This document shows positions 36,413 through 45,674 of a DNA stretch of 59,884 nt, piece by piece. Position 1 is the first letter of the stretch. Every line of letters starts with the position of its first letter. The position numbers and the translations under genes are program-made. This stretch comes from Chloroflexota bacterium (GTDB lineage Bacteria; Chloroflexota; Dehalococcoidia; GIF9; AB-539-J10): assembly GCA_013388845.1 (NCBI GenBank), contig JACAEN010000005.1, positions 1 through 59,884 on the forward strand, in the 5' to 3' direction. The notes beneath the pieces are model-generated. The model was given only the letters and a program-made list of their open reading frames with translations, was not told the origin of the DNA and ran no database searches.

Positions 36413-36465
36413 TTAGATCTCCAGCCCGATTCGCCTCCGTCCTCTTTTTGGAAGCCAGCCATTCA

Positions 36466-36684
36466 TTAAATGGCTACCACCTCCTTAATTTCAGGCACCT
36501 GTTCCTTGAGCACCCGTTCAATCCCGTTCCTCAAGGTCATAGTGGCCATGGGGCAGCCACCACAGGCACCGGTCAACCTTAATGTCACCACTCCGTTTTT
36601 AACATCTATCAGTTGGACGTCCCCACCATCAGCTAACAATGCTGGTCTCACTTGTTTTAGGGCTGCTTCTACCTTTTCTCGCAT
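36466..36684 (-). CDS. NifU C-terminal domain protein (iron-sulphur scaffold)
   Basis: 72 residues, a stand-alone NifU-like domain. It shows VRPALLADGGDVQLIDV and the CGGCPM cluster-binding pair (CxxC), followed by TLRNGIERVLKEQVPEIKEVV. Such proteins carry iron-sulphur clusters for delivery to enzymes. It opens the minus-strand operon of FmdB, MoaE-like and FdhD-like genes. The ATG follows AAGGAGGCAAAA. Confidence 0.93.
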   Translation of the reverse strand: MREKVEAALKQVRPALLADGGDVQLIDVKNGVVTLRLTGACGGCPMATMTLRNGIERVLKEQVPEIKEVVAI

Positions 36685-36780
36685 TTTTGCCTCCTTAGTT
36701 TGTTAAATAGTAGAGCTAAAACCGCCAATTGTCAAATTAAGCCGGGCTTGCGACACTGTTCTGCTCTCGGACAAGGGGAG

Positions 36781-36810
36781 TTGGTATGGAGGGCAAAGAT
36801 AATCTATAAT
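36781..36810 (+). promoter_or_regulatory. Promoter of moeA-mobB
   Basis: TTGGTA (36781-36786) and TATAAT (36805-36810) are 18 bases apart. GGGAG lies 8 bases before the ATG at 36834. Confidence 0.6.
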
Positions 36811-36833
36811 ACAGTGTTTTGGGAGTTTAGCAC

Positions 36834-38603
36834 ATGATATCTGTAGAAGAAGCTCTGGAGAAGGTTTTGAGCTATGTGAAGGTTCTCGAGCCTGAGCGGA
36901 AACCTATTCTGGAATGTTTGGGACAGGTTCTAGCTGAGGATATCTATTCTACTATAGATATTCCTCCATTGGATAATTCTGCTATGGATGGTTATGCCCT
37001 GCGGGCTGAAGACACTCGTGGGGCTGGCGAATCGTCACCGAGACATTTGTTTGTAATCGGAGAAGTTGCTGCTGGCACCTTGCCCACAATAAAGGTCAGG
37101 CCGGGGACGGCTATTCGCATTATGACAGGGGCGCCATTGCCTGAGGGGGCTGATGCCGTGGTTCGCTTTGAGGATACTGACGAAGTTAACCGCAAACAGT
37201 CTGGTGGTGACCTTTCGCAAATCGGTATATTGTGCCAGGCGAAGAAGGGATTGAATGTCCGGTGTAGGGGCGAGGATATTGCCAAGGGAGATTTAATTCT
37301 TAAAAAAGGGACGGTGCTTCGCCCTCAAGAGATAGGAGCGCTAGCCTCTTTGGGACGTTCCACTGCGCTGGTTATCCGTCGGCCAGTCGTGGCTATTCTG
37401 GCTACAGGAGATGAGCTTATCGGTGTTGACCAGCCATTAGCTCCCGGCAAGATTTATGACAGCAATACCTATACCATTGCCGCCGAAGTCTCTCGCTATG
37501 GAGGGATTCCCAAAATCCTGGGCATCGGGCGCGATTCGGTTCAGTCTCTATCCGAGAAAATAAATGAAGGTTTGGATGCAGATATGCTCATTACCTCCGG
37601 CGGTGTGTCTAAGGGAGACTACGATATAGTAAAGGATGTCCTGGCGGAACACGGAGAAATTGGCTTCTGGACGGTTTGCATGAAGCCCGGAAAACCCCTG
37701 GCCTTTGGGGTTATTAAGAAAGTGGAAGGAAGAAAAAAGAGAAAGGTGCCTCATTTGGGATTGCCGGGCAATCCCGTGAGTTCCATGGTTACCTTTGAAC
37801 AGTTCGCCCGCCCTGCCATATTAAAGATGATGGGGAAGAAAAATCTGGCAAAGCCAACTATCCGAGCGATTATTGAGGACGATGTTGAGAATAGTGATGG
37901 GCGCCGTCTCTTCGTCAGGGTGAGTGTAACCAGACACCGTGGTCAATATCATGCCTCCGTCACTGGCCCTCAGGGCTCGGGAATCCTGACATCTATGACT
38001 AAGGCTAACGGTCTGGCTGTTATCCCCGAAGGTAGCAAGGGAGTAAAGGCCGGAGATGTAGTCGAGGTACAGATGTTGGATTGGGTAGAAGAACAAGGAC
38101 AGGCGAAAAAAGTGCCAGTCGTTTCCATTGTTGGCAAATCGCAATCCGGCAAAACAATGCTTGTGGAGCAACTTATTGCCGAGTTTAAAAGAAGAGGATA
38201 CAAAGTCGCTGCCCTAAAGCATAGTCGCAGTGGGATAGAAATAGACCAGCCTGGGAAAGATAGCTGGAGGTTTGCTCAAGCGGGCAGCGATGCTGTACTT
38301 CTTAGTTCGCTTGATAAGCTTGCCTTTATTAAGAATTTGGACCATGAGCTTAATATTGAGGAAATTATGCCCGTCATTGGCCCTGAATTCGACCTCGTCC
38401 TTGTCGAAGGATTCAGGAAAAGCAAAATTCCTAAAATCGAAGTGCACCGGAAAGAACTGGGAGATGACCTATTGTGTTCTCCCGAGGAACTTTCGGCTAT
38501 TGTTACTGATGAGTCACTGGATATTGATATACCCCAGTTTCCCTGGGGTGATACAGTGGCAGTGGCTGATTTTATAGAAAAGAATTTTGTGTTGAAAAAC
38601 TAA
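36834..38603 (+). CDS. MoeA-MobB fusion: molybdopterin molybdotransferase with GTP-binding adapter
   Basis: 589 residues. The first about 415 form MoeA/gephyrin: DNSAMDGYALRAEDT, VAAGTLPTIKVRPGTAIRIMTGAPLP, VAILATGDELIG at about 184-195, SGGVSKGDYD and the GLPGNPVSSMVTFEQF motif. MoeA inserts molybdenum into adenylated molybdopterin. From about 425 a MobB domain follows, with P-loop GKSQSGKTML, KVAALKHSRSG and LVEGFRK. MobB aids the guanylation step. Here one polypeptide carries both, which usually are separate genes. mog follows 31 bases later. Confidence 0.93.
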   Translation: MISVEEALEKVLSYVKVLEPERKPILECLGQVLAEDIYSTIDIPPLDNSAMDGYALRAEDTRGAGESSPRHLFVIGEVAAGTLPTIKVRPGTAIRIMTGAPLPEGADAVVRFEDTDEVNRKQSGGDLSQIGILCQAKKGLNVRCRGEDIAKGDLILKKGTVLRPQEIGALASLGRSTALVIRRPVVAILATGDELIGVDQPLAPGKIYDSNTYTIAAEVSRYGGIPKILGIGRDSVQSLSEKINEGLDADMLITSGGVSKGDYDIVKDVLAEHGEIGFWTVCMKPGKPLAFGVIKKVEGRKKRKVPHLGLPGNPVSSMVTFEQFARPAILKMMGKKNLAKPTIRAIIEDDVENSDGRRLFVRVSVTRHRGQYHASVTGPQGSGILTSMTKANGLAVIPEGSKGVKAGDVVEVQMLDWVEEQGQAKKVPVVSIVGKSQSGKTMLVEQLIAEFKRRGYKVAALKHSRSGIEIDQPGKDSWRFAQAGSDAVLLSSLDKLAFIKNLDHELNIEEIMPVIGPEFDLVLVEGFRKSKIPKIEVHRKELGDDLLCSPEELSAIVTDESLDIDIPQFPWGDTVAVADFIEKNFVLKN

Positions 38604-38633
38604 GGCGATACCCCATGAAGGGTAAAGAGTTAG

Positions 38634-39140
38634 GTGAAGAAAATGTTTACGGCAGGGATATTGACCGTCAGTGACAAAGGCTCAAGAGGGGAGCGTCAGG
38701 ATAAGAGTGGAGAGGCTATTCATGAAATCCTTTCCACCATGGATGTTCGCATTTTGAATTACGACATCGTCCCTGATGAGAAGGAACTTATTTCCAAGAA
38801 ACTAGTTGAATGGGCTGACGAAGATAAAGTGGATGTCATCATCACCACGGGCGGAACAGGACTCACTCCGAGGGATGTGACCCCGGAGGCGACTCTGGCC
38901 GTGGTGGATAGAATTGTCCCCGGTTTTGCCGAGGCAATGAGGGCGGAAAGCCTGAAGAAGACTCCCATGGCCATGCTCAGTCGAGCGGTTGTGGGCACTC
39001 GCGGGAAATGCCTGATTATCAACCTGCCAGGAAGCCCCAAGGCAGTACGCGAATGTCTGGAAGTGATACTCCCGGCGCTGCCTCATGCTGTGGAAACGCT
39101 CAAAGGCCAGGCAGGCGAGTGCGCTGCGCCTGAAACGTAA
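38634..39140 (+). CDS. MogA/MoaB family molybdopterin adenylyltransferase
   Basis: 168 residues with ILTVSDKGSRGERQDKSG, IVPDEKELI, IITTGGTGLTPRDVTPEAT, IVPGFAEAMR and IINLPGSPKAV, all typical of MogA/MoaB. It activates molybdopterin with ATP for MoeA. The start is GTG at 38634 or ATG at 38643, the latter with AGGT seven bases before. It continues the moeA-mobB operon. Confidence 0.92.
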   Translation: MKKMFTAGILTVSDKGSRGERQDKSGEAIHEILSTMDVRILNYDIVPDEKELISKKLVEWADEDKVDVIITTGGTGLTPRDVTPEATLAVVDRIVPGFAEAMRAESLKKTPMAMLSRAVVGTRGKCLIINLPGSPKAVRECLEVILPALPHAVETLKGQAGECAAPET

Positions 39141-39163
39141 GTCCTGAATATATCTCCAGCCTG

Positions 39164-39250
39164 CCCCGATTCCATCGGGGTTTCCCAACCACATAAATCC
39201 CCACATAACTCTACGTGTTCCGGGATTACTTCGTCCCGATAAATCGAGAC
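39164..39250. repeat. Palindromic interspersed repeat copies
   Basis: CCCCGATTCCATCGGGG (39164-39180) is a near-perfect palindrome of the family, followed by a degenerate TCCCGATAAATCGAGA copy near 39235. They lie between mog and the PadR regulator. Confidence 0.65.
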
Positions 39251-39307
39251 TGGCACTGATGAAGCGAATGTATCATTGCCAGCCGATTAGAGTTTACATG
39301 ATTTAAA

Positions 39308-39336
39308 TCGACAGGGTGTTTCAAAAATGGTATACT
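39308..39336 (+). promoter_or_regulatory. Promoter of the PadR regulator, leaderless arrangement
   Basis: -35 TCGACA (39308-39313) and -10 TATACT (39331-39336) are 17 bases apart. The ATG at 39346 is 9 bases after the -10. No Shine-Dalgarno of note. The longer reading frame from 39316 would run through the promoter, so the ATG at 39346 is preferred. Confidence 0.65.
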
Positions 39337-39345
39337 AAGAGAGCT

Positions 39346-39678
39346 ATGTCTCGGTCTCTTATTGGACTATTGCTGCGGGGTGTCGTGGAGATTTTGTTGC
39401 TCTTTATTATAGGCGAATTTCCCGTACATGGCTATGAGATTGCTAAAGAGTTGGAACGGAGGAGCGCAGGCTACTTTCATTTTACAGCAAGCACCCTTTA
39501 CTCTGCATTACGCCGTTTGGAGAGCAGGGGACTCGTATCAAGTTCCTGGCAGTTAGTTGCCAGACAAAAGCGCCGATATTATGAGTTGACCGAGAAGGGA
39601 CGTCGAATTCTGGCTGAAGAATTAGCTCAATGGGAGAAGTTTCTCGGTGCTACCGAGAGAGTCATAGACAGCCAGTGA
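39346..39678 (+). CDS. PadR family transcriptional regulator
   Basis: 110 residues from ATG 39346. The winged helix reads EILLLFIIGEFPVHGYEIAKELE, then STLYSALRRLESRGLVSS with the DNA-recognition helix, and a Tyr-rich wing (KRRYYELTEKGRR). PadR proteins repress genes for phenolic-acid or multidrug stress, but many have unknown ligands. It ends one base before the MBL gene, so the pair is likely an operon. Confidence 0.9.
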   Translation: MSRSLIGLLLRGVVEILLLFIIGEFPVHGYEIAKELERRSAGYFHFTASTLYSALRRLESRGLVSSSWQLVARQKRRYYELTEKGRRILAEELAQWEKFLGATERVIDSQ

Positions 39679-39679
39679 A

Positions 39680-40456
39680 GTGGAAATTCGAATCTTAGGA
39701 GCCCATCAGCTTGAGTTAAAAGGAACACGGTTAACTTCTCTATTGATTGATGGCATCCTGGCTATAGATGCTGGCGGGGTTACCTCCGCTCTTTCTCTGC
39801 CTGAACAGAAAAAGATAAAAGCCGTTTTGCTTACCCATCACCACTTCGACCATACCCGGGATCTAGTTACTCTGGCGGCTAACGCTGCTTACTATTGGCA
39901 AGGGCAACTGGCAGTGTATGCTCTCCCCTACACGCTTGATATTGTTACTAACTACCTTCTTGATGGCAAGATATATACCAATTTTCTGGAATATCCCAGT
40001 AAAGAGAAACCGACTCTCCTGCTTGAGGCTATTGAACCTTATAGCAGGAAAACCATTGCTGGTTATAACGTTTTAGCAGTGCCGGTAAAACATTCCGTGC
40101 CTACTGCGGGCTATCAAATCGTTTCTCCGGATGGTAAGAGCTTGTTTTATACCAGCGATACCACAGTGGGAATATCTGATTGCTGGCAGCATATTTTCCC
40201 CCAGTTGCTTATTGTTGAGGTTATCGGACCTAATAAGTATGGAGATTGGCTTAGGAAAGCTGGCCACATGTGTGCAGAGCTTTTAAAAGAGGAGCTCATG
40301 CAATTTTGCCAGCTTAAAGGGTATTTACCTCGTGTAATTGTCATCCATATTGGGAATCTTTTTGAGCAAGAGATTAAGGAAGAGGTAGCTCAAGTAGCTC
40401 AGGAACTAGAAGCAGATATAAGCCTGGGCTATGAAGACATGAAAATTACCTTGTAA
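39680..40456 (+). CDS. Metallo-beta-lactamase fold hydrolase
   Basis: 258 residues. LLTHHHFDHTRDL is the metal-binding HxHxDH motif. A later His in VPVKHSVPTAGY and an Asp in FYTSDTTVGISD complete the site, and IVIHIG near the end is the last ligand. The fold fits ribonuclease Z/phosphodiesterase relatives; the substrate is unknown. The GTG start directly follows the PadR stop, so PadR may regulate it. Confidence 0.85.
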   Translation: MEIRILGAHQLELKGTRLTSLLIDGILAIDAGGVTSALSLPEQKKIKAVLLTHHHFDHTRDLVTLAANAAYYWQGQLAVYALPYTLDIVTNYLLDGKIYTNFLEYPSKEKPTLLLEAIEPYSRKTIAGYNVLAVPVKHSVPTAGYQIVSPDGKSLFYTSDTTVGISDCWQHIFPQLLIVEVIGPNKYGDWLRKAGHMCAELLKEELMQFCQLKGYLPRVIVIHIGNLFEQEIKEEVAQVAQELEADISLGYEDMKITL

Positions 40457-40520
40457 TCTCCATCCACGGAGTCACTGCTCTTCTTTCTACTGGTAGGTAT
40501 TTATGGCTTGTGCCTCAAGA

Positions 40521-40556
40521 CTGGCGCCATAGCAAGAGGGGTCGCCATGGCGCCAG
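40521..40556. terminator. GC-rich hairpin downstream of trpB2
   Basis: CTGGCGCCAT and ATGGCGCCAG are perfect 10-base arms around a 16-base loop, just after the trpB2 stop on the minus strand. There is no T tract, so Rho-independent termination is uncertain. Confidence 0.4.
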
Positions 40557-40565
40557 CCATTTTCT

Positions 40566-41939
40566 TCAGGCTACCTTGGGCAGTTCAAGCTGGGCCTTCC
40601 TTACTTCTTCTTCAGGATAGGCATAATCCTCAAGCTGCCCCGACAGGTATTTCTCATATGCACCCAGGTCAAAATGCCCATGTCCGCTATGGCATATCAA
40701 GATGGTCTTTGATTTACCTTCCTTCTTACACTTAAGAGCTTCATCAATACCTACCTTGATATTATGGCATGGCTCGGGACCGCTGATAATGCCCTCGGTG
40801 CGCGCAAACTGTACCCCTGCTGCAAAAGCGGCAGTTTGAGGCACAGCTACGGCTTCAACCAACCCCAGTTTATAGAGGTGACATATGGTAGGCGCCATCC
40901 CATGGTAGCGTAGTCCACCGGCATGAATTGGTGGCGGCACAAAGCCATGCCCCAGGGTGTGCATTTTAATGAGGGGTGTCAGCCCGACCATGTCACCAAA
41001 ATCATAGGCATAAACTCCTTTGGTCATGCTGGGACAGCTTTCTGGCTCACAACAGATGATGCGCATGTCCTTCTTTTTCCCGCTAATCTTATCCCGAATC
41101 CAGGGGAAGAATTGCCCGGCGAAGTTTGAGCCACCGCCAACGTTACCGACGATAATATCAGGGTAAGCGTCTGCCATCTCCATTTGCTTCCGGCATTCCT
41201 CGCCGACGATGGTCTGATGAAGCAGGACATGGTTAAGCACGCTACCAATCGAATATCTATAGTCTGGGCGGCTTGCCATATACTCTATTGCCTCGCTAAT
41301 AGCCAGGCCTAAGCTACCAGGACAATCAGGCCATTTTTCCAGCATAGCTCGCCCTGACTTGGTCTCGCGGCTGGGGCTGGGGACACAATTAGCCCCCCAG
41401 GTCTCCATGGCGATGCGGCGATAGGGCTTCTGGTTGTAGCTAATCCTGACCATAAACACCTTGATCTCTAGCCCGAAGAATGCCCCCGCCAAACTCAGGG
41501 CACTCCCCCACTGACCGGCACCGGTCTCAGTGCTTAAGCCCTTGAGTCCTTGCTTCTTGGCGTAGTATGCCTGAGCTGTCGCCGTATTGGGCTTGTGGCT
41601 ACCGGCTTGGTTTGTCCCTTCATATTTAAAGAAAATCTTGGCTGGTGTATCAAGTGCTTTTTCCAGCCGATGCGCCCGATACAAATTGGTGGGTCTCCAG
41701 GTGCGGTAAATCGCCTGCAGCTCCTCAGGGATTTCAATCCAGCGATCTTTTCTGTTAAGCTCCTGCTCGGCGCATGCTCTGGGGAATAACCCGGCTGCAT
41801 CATCTACAGTTGCCGGCTTTCCCGTTCCCGGGTGCAGCACGTGTGGCATATCCCCGGGCATATCAGCCATAATGTTGTACCAATGAGTGGGCATATCCTT
41901 TTGGTCAAGAAAATATATCCCTCTGTCTAACTTTGCCAT
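40566..41939 (-). CDS. Tryptophan synthase beta-like protein TrpB2
   Basis: 457 residues from the ATG at 41939, which follows AGGAGGGAAA. PLP-binding lysine in GSHKPNTATAQAYYAKK. The long N-terminal extension (KLDRGIYFLDQ...) and GRAMLEKWPDCPGSLGLAISEA are typical of the TrpB2 group, common in archaea and some bacteria. TrpB2 does not pair tightly with TrpA and may make tryptophan from indole and serine, or salvage indole. It ends the trp operon, 65 bases after trpA. Confidence 0.93.
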   Translation of the reverse strand: MAKLDRGIYFLDQKDMPTHWYNIMADMPGDMPHVLHPGTGKPATVDDAAGLFPRACAEQELNRKDRWIEIPEELQAIYRTWRPTNLYRAHRLEKALDTPAKIFFKYEGTNQAGSHKPNTATAQAYYAKKQGLKGLSTETGAGQWGSALSLAGAFFGLEIKVFMVRISYNQKPYRRIAMETWGANCVPSPSRETKSGRAMLEKWPDCPGSLGLAISEAIEYMASRPDYRYSIGSVLNHVLLHQTIVGEECRKQMEMADAYPDIIVGNVGGGSNFAGQFFPWIRDKISGKKKDMRIICCEPESCPSMTKGVYAYDFGDMVGLTPLIKMHTLGHGFVPPPIHAGGLRYHGMAPTICHLYKLGLVEAVAVPQTAAFAAGVQFARTEGIISGPEPCHNIKVGIDEALKCKKEGKSKTILICHSGHGHFDLGAYEKYLSGQLEDYAYPEEEVRKAQLELPKVA

Positions 41940-42003
41940 TTTCCCTCCTTTCAATTTTTTATTCATCTGCTTCAAATTGAGTACCCTACATATTAACCTC
42001 CTT

Positions 42004-42777
42004 TTACAATAAGGCCTCTCTCAGGCATTTAATAAAAGAGCAGGCATTTCCAAGGGATTTGTCCTCGTCGAGCAACTGTATAATGCGGCTACCGACAATG
42101 ACGCCATCGGCTACCTTGGCTATCCTCCGGGCTTGCTCCGCAGTGGAGACACCAAAGCCAACACAAAGAGGCTTTTCAGTTCTCCTTCTTACGTTAGCCA
42201 CGAAGCTTTCTAATTCCCTGGGGAGTTCGTCCCTGGCGCCTGTGACACCGGTCAGCGAAACCAGGTAGACAAAGCCACTTGACCTTGCAGCTACAAGCTC
42301 GATACGTTCCTCAGTGCTAGTCGGAGCCAGAAGGTAAATGAGGTCGAGCCCATGCTTTTTGGTTGATTTTTCCAGTTCTTGTCCTTCCTCGGGTGGGAGG
42401 TCAGGTATAATCAACCCATCAATCCCCACCTCGGCGCACTTCGAGCAGAATTGCTCCAAGCCGAACTTGAGCACAGGGTTGTAGTAAGTCATGAACACCA
42501 GGGGGATTTTCATTTGCCGTCTCAGCTCCTGAGCCACTTCAAAGCAGACCTTCGGGGTAACGCCTTGTTTCAGAGCGTGGTAGCTGGCTCGTTGGATAGT
42601 GGCGCCATCAGCCAGGGGGTCGGAGAAGGGGATGCCCAGCTCGATGATGTCACATCCACTACTGGCGAAAAGAGGCACTACCTTCAAGGTCGTTTCCACG
42701 CTGGGATAACCCACTGTGATGTAGGGAATGAGAGCAATATGACTTGCTTGGGCGAAAACAGAAGCGATACGGCTCAT
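42004..42777 (-). CDS. trpA: Tryptophan synthase alpha chain
   Basis: 257 residues, normal length. It cleaves indole-glycerol phosphate to indole for TrpB. Motifs: PYITVGYP with the catalytic Asp in ELGIPFSDPLADG, TYYNPVLKFG, and GVTGARDELP. It begins 6 bases after the trpB stop. Confidence 0.97.
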   Translation of the reverse strand: MSRIASVFAQASHIALIPYITVGYPSVETTLKVVPLFASSGCDIIELGIPFSDPLADGATIQRASYHALKQGVTPKVCFEVAQELRRQMKIPLVFMTYYNPVLKFGLEQFCSKCAEVGIDGLIIPDLPPEEGQELEKSTKKHGLDLIYLLAPTSTEERIELVAARSSGFVYLVSLTGVTGARDELPRELESFVANVRRRTEKPLCVGFGVSTAEQARRIAKVADGVIVGSRIIQLLDEDKSLGNACSFIKCLREALL

Positions 42778-42782
42778 TTTGA

Positions 42783-43988
42783 TTAACCTCGCGTCACCCC
42801 CAATGCTTTGCTTACAATATCCATATCCTTATCACCATGCCCACTCAGGTTGACTACAATAATCTGGTCTCGGGGAAGCGTGCCTGCTATTTTGGTGGCA
42901 TAGGAAACGGCGTGGGCTGGCTCAAGCGCTGGCACGATTCCCTCGGTCTGGCAGAGAAGTTGGAAAGCTGCCAGCGCCTCCTTATCATTTACTGCTACAT
43001 AAGTAGCACGTCCGATGCTCTTAAGATAACTATGTTCAGGGCCCACGCCAGGGTAATCCAGTCCGGCAGCAATGCTATGAGTTCCCAGAATCTGCCCGGA
43101 CTCGTCTTGAAGGACATAGGATTTTGCTCCGTGCAAGACTCCTACTGTGCCAGCAGCTAAAGAGGCAGCGTGCTTCCCAGTGCTGATTCCTTTGCCTGCC
43201 GCCTCTACCCCAATGAGCTTGACCTCTGTGTCATTGACAAAAGCATGGAAAATGCCGATAGCATTGCTGCCCCCGCCCACACAGGCGATGATATAGTCGG
43301 GCAAACGATGGCACCTGGCCAAAATCTGTTCCCTGGTTTCTTTGCCTATGATTGATTGAAAGTCCCGCACCATTACTGGGTAAGGGTGAGGACCGACCAC
43401 CGAACCCAGAAGGTAGTAAGTATCTCTGACATTGGTTACCCAATCTCTTATCGCTTCGTTGATGGCATCTTTCAGCGTTTTAGTGCCCGATGAGACGGGG
43501 CGCAGCTCTGCCCCCAGAAGTTTCATCCGGAAGACGTTAAGGGCTTGGCGCTGAATATCTTCTTCGCCCATGTAGACCACGCAGTCGAGCCCCAACTTGG
43601 CGCATATAGTGGCGGCGGCTACTCCGTGCTGTCCCGCGCCTGTCTCAGCGATGATTCTTCGTTTTCCCATTCTCTTGGCCAGAAGGCCTTGTCCTAAGGC
43701 ATTGTTTATCTTATGAGCTCCAGTATGAAGCAAGTCTTCCCTCTTAAGGAAGATTTGCGCACCACGGCAATGCTTGGTGAGCCTTTCAGCAAAATAAAGT
43801 GGTGTTGGTCTTCCTGAATAGTCACGGGATAAGGAATCAAATTCAGCCCAGAAGGAAGGATCGTGCTTGGCTTTTTGGTAAGCTGCCTCCAGTTCATTCA
43901 GGGCGGGCATCAGTGTTTCGGGGACAAATCTGCCGCCAAACTGCCCGAAGTAGCCCTGGGAATCAGGTAATTGCCTGTCTTTTTTCAT
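42783..43988 (-). CDS. trpB: Tryptophan synthase beta chain (TrpB1)
   Basis: 401 residues. It condenses indole with serine. PLP lysine lies in [12 protein letters not shown], with [19 protein letters not shown] and SGHGDKDM. The start overlaps trpF by 26 bases. It is the usual bacterial TrpB, separate from TrpB2 at the end of the operon. Confidence 0.97.
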   Translation of the reverse strand: MKKDRQLPDSQGYFGQFGGRFVPETLMPALNELEAAYQKAKHDPSFWAEFDSLSRDYSGRPTPLYFAERLTKHCRGAQIFLKREDLLHTGAHKINNALGQGLLAKRMGKRRIIAETGAGQHGVAAATICAKLGLDCVVYMGEEDIQRQALNVFRMKLLGAELRPVSSGTKTLKDAINEAIRDWVTNVRDTYYLLGSVVGPHPYPVMVRDFQSIIGKETREQILARCHRLPDYIIACVGGGSNAIGIFHAFVNDTEVKLIGVEAAGKGISTGKHAASLAAGTVGVLHGAKSYVLQDESGQILGTHSIAAGLDYPGVGPEHSYLKSIGRATYVAVNDKEALAAFQLLCQTEGIVPALEPAHAVSYATKIAGTLPRDQIIVVNLSGHGDKDMDIVSKALGVTRG

Positions 43989-44640
43989 CGGCTTTCCTTA
44001 CCGCTGCGATGAACGCTCTTATCTTAGCCGGGTCCTTGACCCCTCCCGTCTCCACCCCGGAGGAAACATCCACCCCCCAGGGTTTCACCTTCTCGATTAG
44101 CTGAGCTACATTCTCCGGGCTGAGTCCACCGGCGACAATGATAGGGAACTTCTTGGCTAGCTGCTGGGCCAAGTTCCAATCGAAGCCTTCTCCTGTGCCT
44201 CCATATTTGCCTTCAACATGGGTGTCAAGAAGGGTGATAAAGTTTTGTTTGCCAAGTAATTTGGTTCCCGCGGATAGAACATTATGGAGCTCTCGGGGGG
44301 ATTGTTGACCCACTCTGACTGCTTTGATGATTGGTTTGTCAACCCCGCGGCAATATTCCCAGGACTCATCGCCACTTAGCTGGACCCAGTCTAAAGCACA
44401 ATAATCGGCGATCTCGTTTACCTCCGAGGCAGGCATATTGACAAAGACCCCGACGACTTCTGTCCCGATATAATCGGGATGGCCACTTTCCTTAACCGCA
44501 CTAGCTATCTCACGTGCCTTAGCAGGACTTACTTGCCGTTGGCTGGGAGCGAAGACCATCCCGATAAAATCGGCACCAGCCTCAACTGCTGCCAGAGCCT
44601 GAATCTCATCTCTAATCCCGCAAATCTTGACCCGAGTCAT
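43963..44640 (-). CDS. trpF: Phosphoribosylanthranilate isomerase
   Basis: 225 residues. It performs the Amadori step of tryptophan synthesis. KICGIR opens the barrel, with GMVF and later [11 protein letters not shown] and GVDVSSGVE. The catalytic Cys lies in KICG and Asp in a later LLDTH. A palindromic repeat (TCCCGATATAATCGGGA, 44463-44479) is inserted in frame as HPDYIGTE, lengthening the loop after helix 1. The start has a weak, distant GGAG in an AT-rich repeat. Confidence 0.95.
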   Translation of the reverse strand: MTRVKICGIRDEIQALAAVEAGADFIGMVFAPSQRQVSPAKAREIASAVKESGHPDYIGTEVVGVFVNMPASEVNEIADYCALDWVQLSGDESWEYCRGVDKPIIKAVRVGQQSPRELHNVLSAGTKLLGKQNFITLLDTHVEGKYGGTGEGFDWNLAQQLAKKFPIIVAGGLSPENVAQLIEKVKPWGVDVSSGVETGGVKDPAKIRAFIAAVRKADEKRQAIT

Positions 44641-44856
44641 AACAAACTAAACTCCAAATTCTGATATCTAAACTCTAAACAAATTCTTTTGAAATGCAAA
44701 AAGCAAAAATAAAAGTGCAAAAGTTAAAAAGTTTTACATTTTGAATTGTCATTTTGATTTTTGACCTTTGATTTTCAATTTTCTACATTGTTTGTCATTT
44801 CATATTTAGTGCTTAGGATTTTCCCTCATTACCTAACTTAAATCAGAAATTCTAAC
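44641..44856. repeat. AT-rich low-complexity spacer between trpC and trpF
   Basis: 216 bases, strongly AT-rich, with words such as AAACTCCAAATTCTGA, CAAAAAGCAAAAATAAAAG and TTTTGATTTTTGACCTTTGATTTT-like runs. Similar AAACTC/AAATTC words recur near 7530 and 45655. No gene. It is the only long gap in the trp operon. Confidence 0.6.
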
Positions 44857-45627
44857 TCATTCTCCTAGTAACTCCTTCATCTTAGCCAGGACATCGCTGG
44901 CAGTAACCAAAGCCTCGCCGACAAGCGCAGCATCAACTCCCCATTTTCTCAGCTTCTCCATATCCTTCCGACTTTTGATGCCGCTCTCGCTAACTACGAT
45001 TTTCTCTTTGGGGATGAGCGGTCGTAAACGGCGGGTGGTATTGATATTAGAAGCAAAAGAATTGAGGTCTCGATTATTAATTCCGATGATTTCCGCTTCG
45101 CTGAGAATTGCTCTTTCCACATCGCCTTCATTGTGCACTTCGACCAGGCATCTTAAACCAAGGCTGTGACTCAGCAAGATAAGTTCTGTAAGCTGTTCTC
45201 GACTTAAAATAGCTACTATCAATAGCAGGGCGTCAGCTCCGTAGGCGCGGGACTCATATATTTGGTAAGGGTCGAAAATGAAATCCTTTCTCAGCAGTGG
45301 AAGGCTAACCACTTTTCTAATTGCTGCTAGGTGCTCAATGTTGCCCATAAAATAATTTGCCTCAGTGAGCACTGAGATAGCCGCAGCCCCACCTTTGACA
45401 TAGGTTCGGGCTAAGCGGACAGGGTTGAAGTTAGGACTTAGCATCCCCCGTGACGGAGAAGCTTGCTTCACCTCGGCAATCAGTTGAATGTGGTCGCTCT
45501 TGAGAGCCAGAGCGAGATCGAGCGGTGGCTCCTGCCGGGCGATACATTGCTGCAAATAAGCCACACTAGCTATCTTCTTCCTTTGCTCAACCTCTTCCCT
45601 TTTTTGGGCGATGATTTTATCCAGCAT
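44857..45627 (-). CDS. trpC: Indole-3-glycerol phosphate synthase
   Basis: 256 residues. It closes the indole ring. IAEVKQASPSRG is the classic motif. The Lys in LLRKDFIFDPYQ is catalytic and ESGIKSRKDME with the terminal VGEALV completes the site. It follows trpD by about 47 bases. Confidence 0.97.
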   Translation of the reverse strand: MLDKIIAQKREEVEQRKKIASVAYLQQCIARQEPPLDLALALKSDHIQLIAEVKQASPSRGMLSPNFNPVRLARTYVKGGAAAISVLTEANYFMGNIEHLAAIRKVVSLPLLRKDFIFDPYQIYESRAYGADALLLIVAILSREQLTELILLSHSLGLRCLVEVHNEGDVERAILSEAEIIGINNRDLNSFASNINTTRRLRPLIPKEKIVVSESGIKSRKDMEKLRKWGVDAALVGEALVTASDVLAKMKELLGE

Positions 45628-45674
45628 TTCCTTTCTCAGCTTCCAGCAACCAGTCGCTAAACTCTGAATTCTGA

